DNA from: Variovorax sp. Sphag1AA | GTDB taxonomy: Bacteria; Pseudomonadota; Gammaproteobacteria; Burkholderiales; Burkholderiaceae_C | DNA: 64,000 bases | Assembly (NCBI RefSeq): GCF_014192575.1 | Contig: NZ_JACHYC010000002.1 | Span: forward strand, 930,001 to 994,000 | Reading direction: 5' to 3' | Shown here: positions 61,091 through 64,000 of the stretch, one piece after another | Numbering within the stretch: the stretch's first letter is position 1 | Layout: each line of letters opens with the position of its first letter | Notes under the pieces: generated by a model | What the model was told of the DNA's origin: nothing | The model's input: only the letters and a program-made list of their open reading frames with translations | Databases searched by the model: none | Position numbers and translations under genes: made by a program

Positions 61091-63340
61091 TCAGGCGCGC
61101 CTGATGTTCGCGGCCGGTCGCGACACTTCGTGCCACGCGGCGGCCAGCGCATCGGCGAAAGCCTCGTCGTTGATGTGCAGCGGCAGGCGCAGCAACTTGC
61201 GCTCCGCGCTGGTGCGGAAACCCTGCTCGATGGCGGTGAACAGCGCGCGATCGGCCTCCGGGTCGTGAAAGGGCTGCCCCGGCCGGTCGATCGACGAGAC
61301 GCCGCCTTCGGGGATCAGGAACCGCACCGGCCCGCGCATTGCATTGAGCTTCGTCGCGATGAATTCGCCGACTGCGCGGCACTCGTCGGCGGTGGTGCGC
61401 ATCAGCGTCACGGTCGGGTTGTGGCGGTAGAGCTTGCGGGCGCGATAGCGCTCGGGCACCGTGTCCCACGCGCCGAAGTTGATCATGTCGAGTGCGCCGC
61501 ACGAACCCACGTAGGGCAGCGCGTGCCGCGCAAACACATCGAGCCGCGTCGGACCGGCAGAGAGCACGCCGTCGCCGATCTCGTCGGCGATCTCGGTGGT
61601 GGTCACGTCGATCACGCCAGCCAGCAGGCCGGAGTCGGCGAGCTTCTCCATCGACTGGCCGCCGACGCCGGTGGCGTGGAAGACGAGACAGTCGTAGTCG
61701 TCCTCCAGGCGCTTGGTGAGCATCTGGACGCAAGGCGTGGTGACGCCGAACATCGTGAGGCCGAGCGCAGGCTTGCTGGTGGATCCGGTCAGTGGCGGGT
61801 GCGCGATCATGCCCGCGAGAGCGTTCGCGGCATTGCCGAGCACCGCTTCGCTGATGCGATGGATGCCCTGCACATCGGTGACCGAATACATCATGCAGAT
61901 GTCGCTCGGGCCCACGTAGGGGCGCGTGTCGCCGCTCGCCATGGTGGAGACCATCACCTTGGGCACGCCGATCGGCAATGCGCGCATCCCTTGCGTTGCC
62001 ATCGAGGTGCCACCTGAGCCGCCTGCCGAGATGATCCCGCCGAGGTCGCGACGGGTGCGGATGAACGACTCGAAGGCGAGCGCCATCGCGCCGGTCGCTG
62101 CGCCCCGGTCGTCGCTGAAGACGGCGGATTCGCCCTGCGGATGGTGACGTGCCACCTCGCGCGGATGCACGCTGGCCGGCGAGGGCTTGCCGGAGGTTGC
62201 GAGGTCGACCGTGACCACGCGCAAACCGAGCCGCTCCAGGCACTGGCGCAGGTAGAACAGTTCGCGGCTCTTGGTGTCGAAGGTGCCGCAGACGTAGGCC
62301 GCACGCACGCTGCTGGCCGCGACGGGGAAGTCGAACACCTGTGGTGCGGCGACGGTCGGAGCCGGCGTAGGTGGGGACGCCTGAGGCGCTTCCACCGGCT
62401 GCCGCACGATGTCGGCGACCGGCGCTGCCGTGCCGCCCGCGTTCCAGCGCGTGAAGCCGCGCACCGTGCGCGGTGCGATGTCGTCGAGCGAAGGCGTGCC
62501 GTCGCCATGTGCGCGTCGCACGGTAAAGACCTGCGTCGGAGGCGGTTCGTCGCTTGCACTCGGGGCGCTGCCGATCTCGTCGTCGTGACCGTTGGAGCGC
62601 ACGCCGAGCAGGCGCTCCTGCAGGTCGAGGTCCGCCGCGAGCTGCGATGCCGGCATCTGTTGCGCGATGCGTCCGTTGACCATCACGCCGATGCGATCCG
62701 CCACCGAGATCGCGACGCCGAGGTTCTGCTCGATCAGCAGCACCGCGATGCGACCCTCGGCCGCGAGGTCGCGCAGCGACTGCGCCACCTGCTCGACGAT
62801 GACCGGCGCGAGGCCCTCCGTGGGCTCGTCCATCACCAGCAGCTTCGGGTTGAGCAGCAACGCGCGCCCGATCGCGAGCATCTGCTGCTCGCCGCCCGAC
62901 AGTTGCGCGCCGCCATGTCCCCGGCGTTCGGCAAGGCGCGGGAACATCGAATAGACGCGATCGACCTCGCGCCGCTTGCTCGCGACGAGGCGCAGCGTTT
63001 CATCCACCGACAGCGAGGGCCACACGCGGCGCCCCTGCGGCACATAGGCGATGCCGCGCCGCGTGATCTCGTTGGACGCGAGGCCGAGGATCTCTTCGCC
63101 CGCGAGCCGGATGCTGCCGCGCGCCGGCACCATGCCGGTGATCGCATTGCACAGCGTGGTCTTGCCCATGCCATTGCGACCGACGATGCCGAGCACGCCG
63201 CGCTCGAGCACGAGGCTCACGCCCTGCAGCGCATGTGCGTGGCCGTAGAAGACGTCGAGCGAATCGATCGCGAGCACCGGCGCGTTGTTGGGCAGTGTGC
63301 CGTCGCGCTCGCTGCGATCGTTTCGGAACCAGCCGGTCAT
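61091..63340 (-). CDS. LivF-type ABC ATPase fused to Tm-1-like (UPF0261) domain
   Basis: A 749-residue fusion. Residues 1-250 form a complete branched-chain-amino-acid-type ATPase (Walker [10 protein letters not shown] 54-62, signature LSGGEQQ 147-153, Walker B LLVMDEP 167-173). About 95 Pro/Ala-rich residues link it to a Tm-1-like ATP-binding domain (346-749; [40 protein letters not shown]). The latter family is of unknown function in bacteria; the tomato homologue binds ATP and blocks tobamovirus replication. The ATG overlaps the upstream LivG stop (ATGA). Confidence 0.88.
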   Translation of the reverse strand: MTGWFRNDRSERDGTLPNNAPVLAIDSLDVFYGHAHALQGVSLVLERGVLGIVGRNGMGKTTLCNAITGMVPARGSIRLAGEEILGLASNEITRRGIAYVPQGRRVWPSLSVDETLRLVASKRREVDRVYSMFPRLAERRGHGGAQLSGGEQQMLAIGRALLLNPKLLVMDEPTEGLAPVIVEQVAQSLRDLAAEGRIAVLLIEQNLGVAISVADRIGVMVNGRIAQQMPASQLAADLDLQERLLGVRSNGHDDEIGSAPSASDEPPPTQVFTVRRAHGDGTPSLDDIAPRTVRGFTRWNAGGTAAPVADIVRQPVEAPQASPPTPAPTVAAPQVFDFPVAASSVRAAYVCGTFDTKSRELFYLRQCLERLGLRVVTVDLATSGKPSPASVHPREVARHHPQGESAVFSDDRGAATGAMALAFESFIRTRRDLGGIISAGGSGGTSMATQGMRALPIGVPKVMVSTMASGDTRPYVGPSDICMMYSVTDVQGIHRISEAVLGNAANALAGMIAHPPLTGSTSKPALGLTMFGVTTPCVQMLTKRLEDDYDCLVFHATGVGGQSMEKLADSGLLAGVIDVTTTEIADEIGDGVLSAGPTRLDVFARHALPYVGSCGALDMINFGAWDTVPERYRARKLYRHNPTVTLMRTTADECRAVGEFIATKLNAMRGPVRFLIPEGGVSSIDRPGQPFHDPEADRALFTAIEQGFRTSAERKLLRLPLHINDEAFADALAAAWHEVSRPAANIRRA

Positions 63341-64000
63341 TGGCGGCTCCCCATGTAGATGGCCTGCACCTGGGCATCGCCCTCGATCTCCTCGGGGCTG
63401 CCGGTGCGCAGGGTTCGGCCGTTGTGCATCACCGTGACGCGGTCGACCACGCGCAGGGCGATTTCCAGATCGTGTTCGATCAGCACGAAGCTCATGTGCG
63501 CCGGCAGCGAGCGCAGCAGCGCGACCAGTTCGCGCCGCTCGGCCGGGGACAGGCCCGCAGCGGGCTCGTCGAAAAGAATCAAACGCGGCGCACCCGCGAG
63601 CGCCATGCCGATCTCGAGCTGGCGCTGCTGTCCGTGTGCAAGGTTGGCGACCTTTTCGTCTGCGATGTGCGTGAGCCGCGTGCGTTCGAGCAGGTCCTGT
63701 GTCGCGCGCGTCGATGCATGTCCGCCTCGCGCCCGCAAGAAGCTGAAGCGCCCGCTCGCCACGCCACGCACGGCCAGGAAGAGGTTGTCGCGCACGCTGA
63801 GCTCGCGGAACAGCAGCGACGACTGATAGGTGCGCCGCAGTCCCTTGCGAATGCGTTCGTGCGGCGGCAGTTCCGTGATGTCCTCGCCGAAGAACTGGAT
63901 GCGCCCCGCGGTCGGCGGGAAGTCGCCGGTGATGGCGTTGAAGAGCGTCGTCTTGCCCGCGCCGTTCGACCCGAGGATCGCGTACTTCTGCCCCGCGGCG
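63337..64000 (-). CDS. LivG-type ABC transporter ATP-binding protein (5' end outside window)
   Basis: The last 220 residues of a branched-chain-amino-acid-type ATPase whose start lies beyond the right edge. Walker [10 protein letters not shown] (about nt 63931-63957), the [18 protein letters not shown] signature region (LAHGQQR instead of LSGGQ, as is common in LivG), Walker [14 protein letters not shown] and the switch IEHD are present. It pairs with the fused LivF. The permeases LivH/LivM and the binding protein are probably upstream, outside the window. Confidence 0.9.
   Translation of the reverse strand, partial: AAGQKYAILGSNGAGKTTLFNAITGDFPPTAGRIQFFGEDITELPPHERIRKGLRRTYQSSLLFRELSVRDNLFLAVRGVASGRFSFLRARGGHASTRATQDLLERTRLTHIADEKVANLAHGQQRQLEIGMALAGAPRLILFDEPAAGLSPAERRELVALLRSLPAHMSFVLIEHDLEIALRVVDRVTVMHNGRTLRTGSPEEIEGDAQVQAIYMGSRQ

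Overview
The window looks like a chromosomal segment of a GC-rich betaproteobacterium, most likely Comamonadaceae close to Variovorax. This rests on the high GC content, two Bug-type solute receptors, an endonuclease-type MutL without MutH, and a GC-rich intergenic hairpin element of a kind I recall from that family. The genus is an inference. About 63 protein genes fill the window. I see no rRNA, tRNA, CRISPR array, insertion sequence or prophage, and no gene-free stretch longer than 300 bases.

Left part (1-18.5 kb): the tail of a serine hydrolase gene, then an eight-gene minus-strand operon (1470-8982). Its enzymes (acyl-CoA ligase, acyl-CoA dehydrogenase, racemase, two MaoC proteins, SDR, SCPx-type thiolase, crotonase) resemble the peroxisomal route for 2-methyl-branched acyl-CoA. 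A divergent AraC-type regulator (9109-10149) flanks it. Next come a nitrobindin-like protein, a small molybdopterin-type protein, and a DUF779/aldehyde dehydrogenase pair. The pair faces an AcoR-like sigma-54 activator across a region with a -24/-12 promoter and two matching 15-bp palindromes. Then follow a DUF2325 protein, a translationally coupled MarR regulator and an orphan tungstate/molybdate-type binding protein, preceded by a perfect 15-bp palindrome.

Middle (18.5-47 kb): an AttH-like protein, a Cds1-like PLP enzyme and an FtsX permease whose probable ATPase lies 4.2 kb away. Between them sit an ECF42-like sigma factor with its DGPF protein and a recognisable promoter, and a zinc-ribbon protein with three proline-rich repeats. 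miaA and mutL lie at 28-33 kb, while amiC, tsaE and queG lie at 43-47 kb. The block between them holds DedA, a citrulline/ornithine catabolic pair with an Lrp regulator, a zinc-uptake set without an ATPase gene, and an ECF sigma/ferritin-like/cytochrome c operon.

Right part (47-64 kb): an auxin-carrier-type transporter, two orphan Bug receptors, a regulator/beta-propeller/DUF899 group, a cupin, a ClC antiporter and xerD. The last 7.8 kb is one minus-strand operon running in from beyond the right edge. It encodes a LivG-type ATPase, a LivF-type ATPase fused to a Tm-1-like domain, the separate Tm-1-type TIM barrel, a flotillin, a SRPBCC protein, a SRPBCC-quinone oxidoreductase fusion and a VOC protein. 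I consider this operon the most likely undescribed system in the window.
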